Shown in pieces: positions 34,514-42,759 of a DNA stretch of 45,947 nt. The translations under genes were made by a program, and so were the position numbers. The notes below the pieces were generated by a model. It was not told the DNA's origin. It did no database searches and saw only the letters and a program-made list of their open reading frames with translations. The DNA lies in the NCBI GenBank assembly GCA_000493945.1, contig AWNW01000007.1:9876-55822 (forward strand), read 5' to 3'. Source of the DNA: Candidatus Hydrogenedens terephthalaticus JGI OTU-1 (GTDB lineage: Bacteria; Hydrogenedentota; Hydrogenedentia; Hydrogenedentales; Hydrogenedentaceae). The number at the start of each line of letters is the position of its first letter. Positions within the stretch are counted from its first letter, which is position 1.

Positions 34514-37337
34514 TTTTTAGAGCCTCACATTTTTTAAGGTTAATAACAAATCGCGTTTTTTCTGATTTATTATCTAATTCCAGCGTTCCGCCATGAATAT
34601 CCATAATTGATTTTGAAAGGCTAAGACCTAATCCTGTGCCTTTTCCTACTTCTTTTGTTGTGAAAAATGGGTCAAGAATTTTATCTTGAATATCTTTTGG
34701 AATTCCATGCCCATTATCTTCAATCTCTATTCTGATGTTTTTATCTACTTCTCTAACTTTTAGGGAAATTTCAGGTTGTTTCATTTCTTCGACCGCATCA
34801 ATAGAATTGTTCAGAATATTTGTGATTACTTGAGTTAATAATGCAGGAACTGCCTCCACATATAAATCTTTATTATCGTTTTGATAGGTAAATTTTATTT
34901 TTTGCATTTCCAATCTTGGTTTCATTTGTTCTATCGCATCTTCTATAATCTTTTCTAATTTAGATGGTTGTAATGTATGTTTTGTTTCCTGCCTGGAGAA
35001 TATTTTTAATGCTTTTATCAAGTTTTCTATTCTCGTTACATTTCTTTGTATTTTATTAACAAGCATAGAAAGATTTTTAATTGAAGATTCCTCTGTCTCA
35101 TTTATGTATTTATTTATATGTTGTGTAGCAAGTGAAATAACAGCCAGAGGATTATTTACTTCATGAGCAATACCACTCGCCATAACACCAAGAGATGATA
35201 GTTTTTCGATAGATTGTATTTTCTTTTCTTGTTCCTTTATTAGTTTTTCCTTATGTTGTCTCTCTATTGCTATGGCTATCATTTCTGCAACTATTTTTAA
35301 TGCATGTAATTCAGAAGGAGACCATTGTCTTTCTTTAACACAATCATCAAAACCAATTAATCCCCACCATTCACCGAAAACAAAAATAGGCACAACTGCA
35401 ATGGATACAATATCCTGTGCTTCAAGTGCAGGTTTTTCAATGTTGGGGAAATTTTTTATACATCCAAAAATTGGATGTCCGTTGGATAACAATTGCACCC
35501 ATCTCTTATAGCCATTTTCTTCGTAATTAAATGATTGTAATTCAATGTTGTTAATCTGTGGTTTTATTCCTGGTGCAATCCATTCATATAACTGGTCAGT
35601 TAATATAGTTCCATTTTTTAAAACTCTATTTTTAAATAGGTAAGTTCTACTTACCTTCGTTGATTCTCCTAATATTTTCAATACTTCGTTAATTTCATCT
35701 TCCCAGTTTTGTGATGTATAAAGATTTGATGCACATTTTGAAGCGGATTCCAATATTTTTTCTCTCATTTTTAAGTGTTCTTCGGCTTGAACTCTTCTCA
35801 CAATATCTCCGACAGAATTGCAAAAGAAATAAATCTGATTGATTTCCTCGTTATCGAATTTTTCATTAATTCTGAAAAATATTATTATATCTCTGATTAG
35901 ATTTTTGTCTTTAACAGGGATATATGTAATAGATAAGGATAAATCTGTGTTATCTTTTTTAAATATCGTTAAATCTTCTGTAATGGGCATCAATACCTTT
36001 TTTATGTTCGGATTATTGAGATATTCTGTTTCTAACTTTTCAATTATTTCTTTTATTTCCTTATCAATATTTTCCTTATATAAAGAGATCTTGTGGCGTT
36101 CATTTAATTCAGTGTCATATATGCTTTTTCCAGTTTCATCGCTAAATAATGTAATTGCACAGCAGTTTGTCAAGTTAATAGCATTGTTTAAAAATTCAAA
36201 TAATATTTCATCTGAAGACTTTTCTCTTTGTTTAGAAACATCCAATATCATTCGGGCATATAAATGTTCCCTTTCTAAAAATTTTTCTATTTTTTTCCTT
36301 TGTGTAACATCCTGTCCAAAACCGAAAATGTATTCTTTGTCTTCTCCTATTTTCAGGTATACTGACTTTATTTCTTTATGAACAAGATGTCCATCTTTAT
36401 GCTTATGGATTGTATAAAAAGGACTATCATATCCATTTTTTAAATCATTGAAATGTTTACTAAAATTTTCTTTGGTGTATAAAACATCTATTTCAGGAAC
36501 ACTTAGTTTACGGAAAGTGGGCAAATCATAACCAAGACTTCTGGAAGCTGATTCATTTACATAAGCGAATTTTCCATCGGGATAAAGTAAGTAAAACTCA
36601 TTTCCTGCATTATCAACAATATATTTGAATATTTTTAGTTGTTCTTCTACCTCTTTTACAGATGTAATATCGTAAAAGAATATATTAAATATGTATCCAC
36701 AATTGATTTTTATTTTATTTATGTATAACTTTACCCATTTCTTGTTTCCTTTTTTTGTTGTTATAGGAAAGGGATTTTCAAGTATTTTATTTAGTTTTTC
36801 TTTGTCAGTGTATAATTGTATCTGTGGGAAAAAATCCTTTAATAAAAAATTTCTATTATTATTTTCTGAAATTTCTAAAAGTTCCAATGCACTGTTATTG
36901 GCAAACAAAATTTTCCCTTTTTCTGCTAACAAGTAACCCAAATTTGTTTGTGTGGTAAGACTAAATAAATTAGGGAGATATTGTGTTGTTCTATTTTCTT
37001 GTTGGAGATACTTATTGCAGAGAGGATAAATAAAGACAAAATTATGATATGCATCTTTTTTTTCATTGTCCGAAAATGATATTAGATTATGAGTAATATG
37101 AAAGTTATAAATATTTCTTTGTTTTGTTTTTATTCTATATATAGTTATCAGGTCACCTATATTCTTTATATTTTTTTGATTAATTACACTTTGAAATAGG
37201 TGCAGGTCATTTTTATGTATATTATCTACCCAGATATTTGGAGTTATTTTATCCGAGTGCAGGCAATCCCGAACAAATAACTGAAACTCCTCATTATAAC
37301 CCGCTATTTCTCCCTTTTGATTAAAAATAATAAACAT
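34503..37337 (-). CDS. Cytosolic multi-sensor histidine kinase (PAS-PAS-GAF-GAF)
   Basis: A 944-residue sensor kinase without signal peptide or transmembrane segments, so it senses inside the cell. Layout: an N-terminal PAS-like segment starting at residue 1; PAS at about 150-235 (LAEKGKILFANNSALELLE); PAS plus PAC at about 245-360 (LYPDGKFAYVNESASRSLGY, GQDVTQRKKI); GAF at about 385-530; a second GAF at about 570-720 (EWWGLIGFDDC); HisKA with phosphohistidine His725 in SGIAHEVNNPLAVI; then HATPase with the N box NILNNSIDAVEEM, EDNGHGIP, DPFFTTKEVGKGTGLGLS. All catalytic boxes look functional. It pairs with the overlapping REC-PilZ regulator and follows the HDOD gene by five bases. Confidence 0.93.
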   Translation of the reverse strand: MFIIFNQKGEIAGYNEEFQLFVRDCLHSDKITPNIWVDNIHKNDLHLFQSVINQKNIKNIGDLITIYRIKTKQRNIYNFHITHNLISFSDNEKKDAYHNFVFIYPLCNKYLQQENRTTQYLPNLFSLTTQTNLGYLLAEKGKILFANNSALELLEISENNNRNFLLKDFFPQIQLYTDKEKLNKILENPFPITTKKGNKKWVKLYINKIKINCGYIFNIFFYDITSVKEVEEQLKIFKYIVDNAGNEFYLLYPDGKFAYVNESASRSLGYDLPTFRKLSVPEIDVLYTKENFSKHFNDLKNGYDSPFYTIHKHKDGHLVHKEIKSVYLKIGEDKEYIFGFGQDVTQRKKIEKFLEREHLYARMILDVSKQREKSSDEILFEFLNNAINLTNCCAITLFSDETGKSIYDTELNERHKISLYKENIDKEIKEIIEKLETEYLNNPNIKKVLMPITEDLTIFKKDNTDLSLSITYIPVKDKNLIRDIIIFFRINEKFDNEEINQIYFFCNSVGDIVRRVQAEEHLKMREKILESASKCASNLYTSQNWEDEINEVLKILGESTKVSRTYLFKNRVLKNGTILTDQLYEWIAPGIKPQINNIELQSFNYEENGYKRWVQLLSNGHPIFGCIKNFPNIEKPALEAQDIVSIAVVPIFVFGEWWGLIGFDDCVKERQWSPSELHALKIVAEMIAIAIERQHKEKLIKEQEKKIQSIEKLSSLGVMASGIAHEVNNPLAVISLATQHINKYINETEESSIKNLSMLVNKIQRNVTRIENLIKALKIFSRQETKHTLQPSKLEKIIEDAIEQMKPRLEMQKIKFTYQNDNKDLYVEAVPALLTQVITNILNNSIDAVEEMKQPEISLKVREVDKNIRIEIEDNGHGIPKDIQDKILDPFFTTKEVGKGTGLGLSLSKSIMDIHGGTLELDNKSEKTRFVINLKKCEALKNGE

Positions 37338-37342
37338 GCATA

Positions 37343-38221
37343 CTATCTCTGTTTGTTTTCAAACTCTGATAAGAATTTCTTAGCATCTGATATATACTCT
37401 TTTATTTCTTCCCTTGTTTCTTTTATAGTGCTTTCTTTTATTTGTGGAAAGAGTGATGTTAACAATTTTATGTTGACTTTATTAAAATCTCCTGCTATAC
37501 CGAAATTTTCTATCCTTGATATTTCACTTGAAAGATACACAATGTAAGTTTCCAATGGATATTTATTACTATTATTTTCTGGTTGATTGTGATTTGCCAT
37601 TGGGGCAGACAAAGTCTCTGGAAGGTTCCATTTTTGTGCTAACCAAGCATTTACTTCACAGTATGTTAGAGATAAATTTTCCTTTTCTACTTTATATAAG
37701 GGGGTCTGACTATCCTTCCCTTTTTTTGTTACTACCTTGTATTCTTCTTTTAATGCAAGTGCTAAACAATATTTACCGATATCATGCAATAATCCGGCTG
37801 TAAAAAGTGTTTCTGGGACAATTTCTGTTTTAACTTTTGTGGATAATATTTGTGCTGATTTTCCTGCACCTAAAGAATGAATCCAAAAATCTTCAGGGTC
37901 AAGTGCTAATTGTTTTTTGGCAGAGAATAAATCCAAAATCGTAGTGCTTAATGCTAACATACGAACAGTTTCAAAACCTAAAACCACGATAGCCCTTTTT
38001 AAGTTATCCACCTTAAAACGGAGCCCATAAAATGCAGAATTTGCTAATTTTAATACTCTTGCGGACATTGCGGGGTCGTTTTCCATTATTTTAGTTAGAT
38101 CTCCAGCGGAACTATTATCATCGTTAATAGCATCAATTAGTTTTGTCATCACCACAGGTAGGGTGGGCAAATCCTCACACATTTCAAGTTTCTTATAAAT
38201 ATCTTCCATTCCCTTCTCCAT
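37343..38221 (-). CDS. HDOD-domain protein
   Basis: A 292-residue HDOD protein, a signalling domain related to HD phosphohydrolases but mostly non-catalytic. The core is DLPTLPVVMTKLIDAINDD, VLKLANSAFYG, ALSTTILDLFS and TAGLLHDIGKY (His146-Asp147). An HD pair is retained, but several other HD-family metal ligands are not obvious. HDOD proteins regulate two-component and c-di-GMP circuits. It lies five bases upstream of the large histidine kinase and 22 after the CHAD gene, within the same minus-strand transcript. Confidence 0.9.
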   Translation of the reverse strand: MEKGMEDIYKKLEMCEDLPTLPVVMTKLIDAINDDNSSAGDLTKIMENDPAMSARVLKLANSAFYGLRFKVDNLKRAIVVLGFETVRMLALSTTILDLFSAKKQLALDPEDFWIHSLGAGKSAQILSTKVKTEIVPETLFTAGLLHDIGKYCLALALKEEYKVVTKKGKDSQTPLYKVEKENLSLTYCEVNAWLAQKWNLPETLSAPMANHNQPENNSNKYPLETYIVYLSSEISRIENFGIAGDFNKVNIKLLTSLFPQIKESTIKETREEIKEYISDAKKFLSEFENKQR

Positions 38222-38243
38222 ATCTATTTATTCTTTAAATATT

Positions 38244-39152
38244 TTACAATAAACAGGCATGTGACTTGCATATTTTATTTATATCTTTTCTCGTAGTTTT
38301 TACAAAATCGCTTTTAATATTTTCTTCCACAGTTAGCTTTGCTTTTTCTAAGTTTATAATAAGTATATCATATATATAATTTTTAAGTTCTTCAAATCTG
38401 ACCCTCTTTTTTTCAAGTTTTTTTATCGTAATTAACAATATGCGGTAATCATTCCAATTTCCTAAAAAATTCTGGATTTCTTTTATAATATTTAACCATT
38501 TATTTAATGGATTTTTGTAAATTTCTTTATATATCTCGAACATATACCGTGTCTTTTTTATTATAATACGAAACTGATGTACTTCTTCATTCAAAGGATT
38601 GTTTATTTCTTTCACATATTTATACTCATTATTAATATTACTTATTGCTAACAAAATTCTTTCCCTGCCATATTTGTAAATACAATAACTTTCATAAAAT
38701 TGTGTTTGGAAATCTGGATAAAACTTATCACCCCTTTTATCTAATATTTGTTTTGCCAGAAAGCAGTTCTTTTCTTCAATTTTTCTTATTTTATCAAGAG
38801 AGGTTAAAAGATAATCATAAGCAAAGTCAGATAAAACCTGCGGGGTATCATTTTTAATGGAAATGATTAATTGATATAAGACATCAAGTTCTCTTCTTTT
38901 TCCAAGAAGTCTTGTTATGATTTTATTTTCCCTGATATATTCTTTTTTAATTTCTTTTGGTAAGAAGTGTTTATACTCAGTAAATAAAGCCCTATTTCTT
39001 CTTGATGTAACACGAATATCATGGATAGCATCTGGGTCCAATTTTTCAAGAAGGGGAAGTTTTTCTTTTATGAATCTGTAATTATGTTCAATATGTTTTA
39101 GAAATATATCTTTTGAAATATTACAATATTTTACTTCCCCTTCTTGATACAT
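38244..39152 (-). CDS. CHAD-domain protein
   Basis: A 302-residue alpha-helical CHAD protein. The two hallmark repeats are IHDIRVTSRRNRALFTEY and VHQFRIIIKKTRYMFEIY, each with His and a basic cluster. The charged helices match the polyphosphate-binding CHAD fold. Without a triphosphate tunnel metalloenzyme partner it would probably be a polyphosphate-associated or granule protein. It is 19 bases downstream of the TolC/rhamnosidase chimera. Confidence 0.9.
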   Translation of the reverse strand: MYQEGEVKYCNISKDIFLKHIEHNYRFIKEKLPLLEKLDPDAIHDIRVTSRRNRALFTEYKHFLPKEIKKEYIRENKIITRLLGKRRELDVLYQLIISIKNDTPQVLSDFAYDYLLTSLDKIRKIEEKNCFLAKQILDKRGDKFYPDFQTQFYESYCIYKYGRERILLAISNINNEYKYVKEINNPLNEEVHQFRIIIKKTRYMFEIYKEIYKNPLNKWLNIIKEIQNFLGNWNDYRILLITIKKLEKKRVRFEELKNYIYDILIINLEKAKLTVEENIKSDFVKTTRKDINKICKSHACLL

Positions 39153-39171
39153 TTATTACTTTCTGTTGGGG

Positions 39172-40452
39172 TTATTTCACTATGAATTTGTATGTTCCAG
39201 AGGATAATTCAAATATATCTTGTGTAGATTCTGATGCTATAGTTTGTACATTCGGGCTCACAATTACCTTCATGTTTTCTTTTTTGGGAACAACTACTTT
39301 TGCTTTACTGTTCGGTGGAATATTAACAATCATAGTAAGTGAGCCATCTGGATTTTTATCCCAGCGAGACAATGCACGACCGCGAACTGTGTCAATATAA
39401 GCCTGAGCATAGTTTAACGGTCCTTCCCACGGTTTCGGTGCAATTGTAAAATATTTGTAGCCAGGTTCCGGCAAACGGCGGATACCTGCAATTCCACCAA
39501 AGAACCAATCTACCACACTACCGAACATCTGATGATTATGAGAATTCATTTCGGGACCTGTCTTGTATTCCCACAATTCCCATAAGGTAGTAGCACCTAA
39601 TTCAATCATATAGCCATAACTTGGGAAATCTTTTTGTAAGACAACTTTATATGCGAGGTCTGCCATGTTATTGTCGTTTAAGACATCATATACATATTTT
39701 GCACCTAAAATTCCGCAGTATAAATGTGCATTGCGTTTTACTTCGATTTCTTCTCTAAGTTTCTTGAGTGCGAGTTCTTTGTATTCTCCCTGTGCAATAC
39801 CAAGGAACAATGGGAATATTTGCTGGAATTGTGTCCCTTCATAGGGTGTTCCATCTTTATCTAATTGCAGTTGTAAAGTTTTTTCTATGTTCTCCAATGC
39901 TATTATCTGGAAATATAAAGCGGTTGTCTGGAGGGCTATCATCTGACAGGTGTAATCTTTGACAAGGTTACTTATATTTACACCTTTATTTCTTAGGTCA
40001 TATAAAAACCATGTGGCAGGGGCAAAAATGGGTAATTGTAATTGAATTGTATCCATTCGAATAGTTTGGTCCTGCATAGCTGTTGATAAAGGACCAAAAT
40101 TAACCATAGGTTTGCGGTCGTAATTAACAATCTGAAATTCTGAATTGATTTGTGGTAAAAAATTAGAAAAAGCGATGTTTTTCTCTAACTTTGCTATTTT
40201 TTGTTCTATCTCTGATATTTTTACCTGTGCATTATTCTGCAATGCTATCTGAATACATTCATCTAAAGTCAATTCCTGTTCTGCTTTAACTTTTTCGGGA
40301 GTCTGCTCTTCTATTTTTTGTTTGAACTTAGCAAGGGATTCCTCTCGATATTTTTCAGGATTAACATGAACACAGGAAGTAAATATAATAGTCCATACAA
40401 ATAAGATTGCTAACGAAAAAGTATGTATACTTATTTTTTTATCAAAATTCAT
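39172..40452 (-). CDS. Chimeric lipoprotein: TolC-type N-terminus joined to C-terminal part of GH78 alpha-L-rhamnosidase
   Basis: A 426-residue reading frame made of two unrelated partial proteins. Residues 1-27 form a lipoprotein signal (TIIFTSC, Cys27). Residues ~58-197 are the first half of an outer-membrane efflux (TolC/OEP) protein: LTLDECIQIALQNNAQVKIS, then FLPQINSEFQIVNYDRKPM, then an LQLPIFAPATWF turn and a long helix. From residue ~198 the chain becomes the C-terminal part of a family 78 alpha-L-rhamnosidase: DGTPYEGTQFQQIFPL, ILGAKYVYDVLND, PSYGYMIELGATTLWELWE, SHNHQMFGSVVDWF and the beta-sandwich end. The expected N-terminal GH78 domains with the general acid are missing, so rhamnosidase activity is unlikely. 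The switch is near 39861 with no frameshift. Deletion or assembly error, see findings. Confidence 0.72.
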   Translation of the reverse strand: MNFDKKISIHTFSLAILFVWTIIFTSCVHVNPEKYREESLAKFKQKIEEQTPEKVKAEQELTLDECIQIALQNNAQVKISEIEQKIAKLEKNIAFSNFLPQINSEFQIVNYDRKPMVNFGPLSTAMQDQTIRMDTIQLQLPIFAPATWFLYDLRNKGVNISNLVKDYTCQMIALQTTALYFQIIALENIEKTLQLQLDKDGTPYEGTQFQQIFPLFLGIAQGEYKELALKKLREEIEVKRNAHLYCGILGAKYVYDVLNDNNMADLAYKVVLQKDFPSYGYMIELGATTLWELWEYKTGPEMNSHNHQMFGSVVDWFFGGIAGIRRLPEPGYKYFTIAPKPWEGPLNYAQAYIDTVRGRALSRWDKNPDGSLTMIVNIPPNSKAKVVVPKKENMKVIVSPNVQTIASESTQDIFELSSGTYKFIVK

Positions 40453-40461
40453 ATATATTAG

Positions 40462-41115
40462 TTATTCCTCTTTTAAGTCTAAACCTTTCAATATCAGACT
40501 GGTAATATGTTCTTGTAGTTGCGACAAAAATTTTTGTGTATATTTTTCTGCTATATTTAATGCTAATTTAATACCAGGTTCTGCAAAAACATAAAATGAA
40601 ATTTCACCCAGAATAGAGAACGCCCAGAATCTACATTTTGCTAATGTATTAGCAGGATTACATCTCATTAATACTTCAACTAAAGCATTAAATTCCGGAA
40701 TAAATGTCTGGAATATAATATCCTCACATTTTGGAGGTGGTTCTATTAAACTTCTTAGAAGCAATCGCGAATACCACGCTGGATACTTATCAGAAAGATA
40801 ATTTTGAATTCTTTCTCCAATCAATTTTCTAATTATTTCTATACATTGTTCTTTTGAAGAATAATCAATACTTTCATCTTGCAATATTTTTTGAGCAAGT
40901 GGACAGCGGACTTGCCAGGCTACATATCGTAGGGATTCTGTATATAAATTTTCTTTTGAACCAAAATAATAATTAATAGATGCAATATTTACATTTGATT
41001 TTTCCGCAATCTCACGAATGGAAACACCATCAATACCTGAATTTGCAAAAAGTTGCCCGGCTGTTTCAATCAATTCAAGTCTTTTTCCAGTCCAATCGGG
41101 ATTTATTTCTAACAT
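40462..41115 (-). CDS. TetR/AcrR-family transcriptional regulator
   Basis: A 217-residue TetR repressor. The helix-turn-helix at about 12-60 is ETAGQLFANSGIDGVSIREI, with the recognition helix NVNIASINYYFGSKENLY. The ligand-binding half (RLLLRSLIEPPP ... ILGEISFYVFAEPGI) resembles the CerR/DUF1956 type often found with efflux genes. It precedes the TolC-type lipoprotein gene by nine bases, so it presumably controls that operon. An inverted repeat lies about 55 bases upstream of its start. Confidence 0.88.
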   Translation of the reverse strand: MLEINPDWTGKRLELIETAGQLFANSGIDGVSIREIAEKSNVNIASINYYFGSKENLYTESLRYVAWQVRCPLAQKILQDESIDYSSKEQCIEIIRKLIGERIQNYLSDKYPAWYSRLLLRSLIEPPPKCEDIIFQTFIPEFNALVEVLMRCNPANTLAKCRFWAFSILGEISFYVFAEPGIKLALNIAEKYTQKFLSQLQEHITSLILKGLDLKEE

Positions 41116-41169
41116 TTTTTAATTAAATCCTATTTTAATAAATCTATTTTAACACATACATTTGTTTAA

Positions 41170-41187
41170 ATCAAACGATTGTTTAAT
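41170..41187. promoter_or_regulatory. Candidate TetR operator
   Basis: An imperfect palindrome ATcAAAC-GATT-GTTTaAT, 55-72 bases upstream of the tetR start, overlapped by a second GTTT-AAATC-AAAC repeat at 41164-41176. Short AT-rich palindromes of this AAAC/GTTT type are common TetR sites, and the location suits autoregulation. Confidence 0.4.
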
Positions 41188-41228
41188 TATTTTTTATAAA
41201 GGGGCATCTATTAACCTATTTTATCTTT

Positions 41229-42446
41229 TTAGAAATGATGGGTATAACCTAATACAACAGAAAATCCACCTGTGCTAAGTTCTGTACCTTTCCCTAAATG
41301 TGATAGCAAATCTCCCCTACCGGTATCTTTCATGGTATTTTTTAGACCAAGAACACCTGAAATACTTACTTCATCATTATCGGTTATTTTTCTCGCTATA
41401 CCTAATGTAACATGGTCCTCACACAATACAGGGACTAATCCTGCTAAAAATACATGGTCTTCTGTAATTGGAGAATTTCCATGACTAAAACCACTCATAA
41501 TCCTTGTCTTTTCATTTATTCGATATTCCAACCCTATTTTTGTGCAAAATTGATTTACCCAATTGAAACCACCATCTAATAGATTTCTGCCGTAGGCTGG
41601 TATCCCTTCCCAATTCAACCATTTAAAATCCAAACTTAGGGTTAATTTATCCGTAAAATCATAGGCAACACCTGCGTTTAATATCTGAGGTTGGTCCAGT
41701 GGGTATTTCAATAAATCTCTGTATTTATCAAATTTTTCGGTCCAATGGCGGGATGTATAGGTTGCCCCTACTGCAAATTTATCCCATTTTTTGTAAATAC
41801 TTACATTAAATCCGGCACCTAATGAATCGTCCCATTCGAAATCCCCTCGTGTAGGTAAAAGATTTAATGTAATATGGTCTGATTTAAAGCGAGATATAGA
41901 GCCATGAAGTCCAAAACCTATAGACCAATCATTATCAAATTTATATGCATAAGCCACTACAAGACGGGCATGCTGATAAAACAATCTACGGTCTGCATTA
42001 AAAGGCTTTAATAACAAATTCCTTGAACTTTGATAATCTACACCTGTTCCACTCGGGACATATAAGCCGAACCCCAATGTCCCTGTTTCTAAAGGGATAA
42101 TCATACCGCCAGATGCAATATTAAATAATCCATCTCCATCTAAGTCTTCAAAACGATTTCCTAAAATACCCCGCGGTTGCATTTCTATATCGGTTTTCAC
42201 TACATACCAGTTAACATCCAATCTTTTATCCAATTCCACCATACTTGCAGGGTTCATATAGCACCAATAGGCACTTCTTGGACTTGCTATTCCACTGGAG
42301 GCTCTACCTAATTGGAAGGCATCATTTCCTAAAACAAATACTCCTTCATTCGCTGATAAGTCATTCCCAATAATAACTAATGAAGTAGTAATTATTGAGA
42401 TAAGAAGAAATGACGATTGGAAGCATTTTTTTGATAACTTTATCAT
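41229..42446 (-). CDS. FadL/OmpP1-family outer-membrane channel
   Basis: A 405-residue outer-membrane protein. A signal peptide (LLISIITTSLVIIGNDLSA) precedes the family N-terminus GVFVLGNDAFQLGRASSGIA ... YWCYMNPASMVEL, where asparagine-proline-alanine is the FadL 'hatch' signature. About 14 alternating strands follow, and the chain ends in YTHHF with a terminal Phe, typical for BAM insertion. FadL proteins let fatty acids or other hydrophobic molecules in. It begins the run of minus-strand genes, but an intergenic gap of 113 bases and a possible operator separate it from tetR, so it is probably its own transcript. Confidence 0.83.
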   Translation of the reverse strand: MIKLSKKCFQSSFLLISIITTSLVIIGNDLSANEGVFVLGNDAFQLGRASSGIASPRSAYWCYMNPASMVELDKRLDVNWYVVKTDIEMQPRGILGNRFEDLDGDGLFNIASGGMIIPLETGTLGFGLYVPSGTGVDYQSSRNLLLKPFNADRRLFYQHARLVVAYAYKFDNDWSIGFGLHGSISRFKSDHITLNLLPTRGDFEWDDSLGAGFNVSIYKKWDKFAVGATYTSRHWTEKFDKYRDLLKYPLDQPQILNAGVAYDFTDKLTLSLDFKWLNWEGIPAYGRNLLDGGFNWVNQFCTKIGLEYRINEKTRIMSGFSHGNSPITEDHVFLAGLVPVLCEDHVTLGIARKITDNDEVSISGVLGLKNTMKDTGRGDLLSHLGKGTELSTGGFSVVLGYTHHF

Positions 42447-42636
42447 AGCATACTACCTTTTATTGTATGTATTGTTTTTATTGTTTTATTATAATAAATA
42501 TAATTAATTTATTATTTGTTATATATTGTTATTATGTTTTATAAAAATGATTATACGATTATATAATTCTATAATATCAATAATCAAAATAAAATTTAGT
42601 ATAGCCTTTGACTTATAAAATGGTGGGATTTAACTA
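42447..42636. other. Very A+T-rich leader upstream of the FadL-like gene
   Basis: A 190-base stretch without a gene, over 80 percent A+T across its middle, with recurring TTATTGTTTTATT-like runs. It lies between the 40-residue membrane protein stop and the FadL start, and presumably carries the FadL promoter. I find no -35/-10 pair strong enough to name and no GC hairpin with a T-run. Confidence 0.5.
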
Positions 42637-42759
42637 CTACTTTTTCTTCTTAATTTCTTTAATTAAGATACTCAATAATGCCCAGAGAACTAAGAACCAC
42701 CCTGCAACAGAACTTCCGATTAATATAGATATCAAAAGAATTCTAAACTCTTGTGTCAT
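42637..42759 (-). CDS. 40-residue single-span membrane protein, coupled to the CBM/coiled-coil gene
   Basis: A small frame of 40 codons plus stop: MTQEFRILLISILIGSSVAG followed by WFLVLWALLSILIKEIKKKK. One long hydrophobic stretch (about 7-33) ends in a Lys-rich tail, so the N-terminus is outside and the C-terminus in the cytoplasm by the positive-inside rule. Its ATG overlaps the TGA of the upstream gene (ATGA), a strong sign of translational coupling and of a real gene. Family unknown. It would be missed by a 60-residue cut-off. It is the last gene of the pilT run. Confidence 0.65.
   Translation of the reverse strand: MTQEFRILLISILIGSSVAGWFLVLWALLSILIKEIKKKK

Noticed and set aside
35839..36381. 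180-codon plus-strand frame opposite the histidine kinase
   Set aside because: Composition is the antisense reflection of the kinase GAF region; no motif, no upstream signal.
42447..42636. CRISPR-like or direct repeat array
   Set aside because: The region is simple A+T-rich sequence without equal-length spacers or repeated units above chance.
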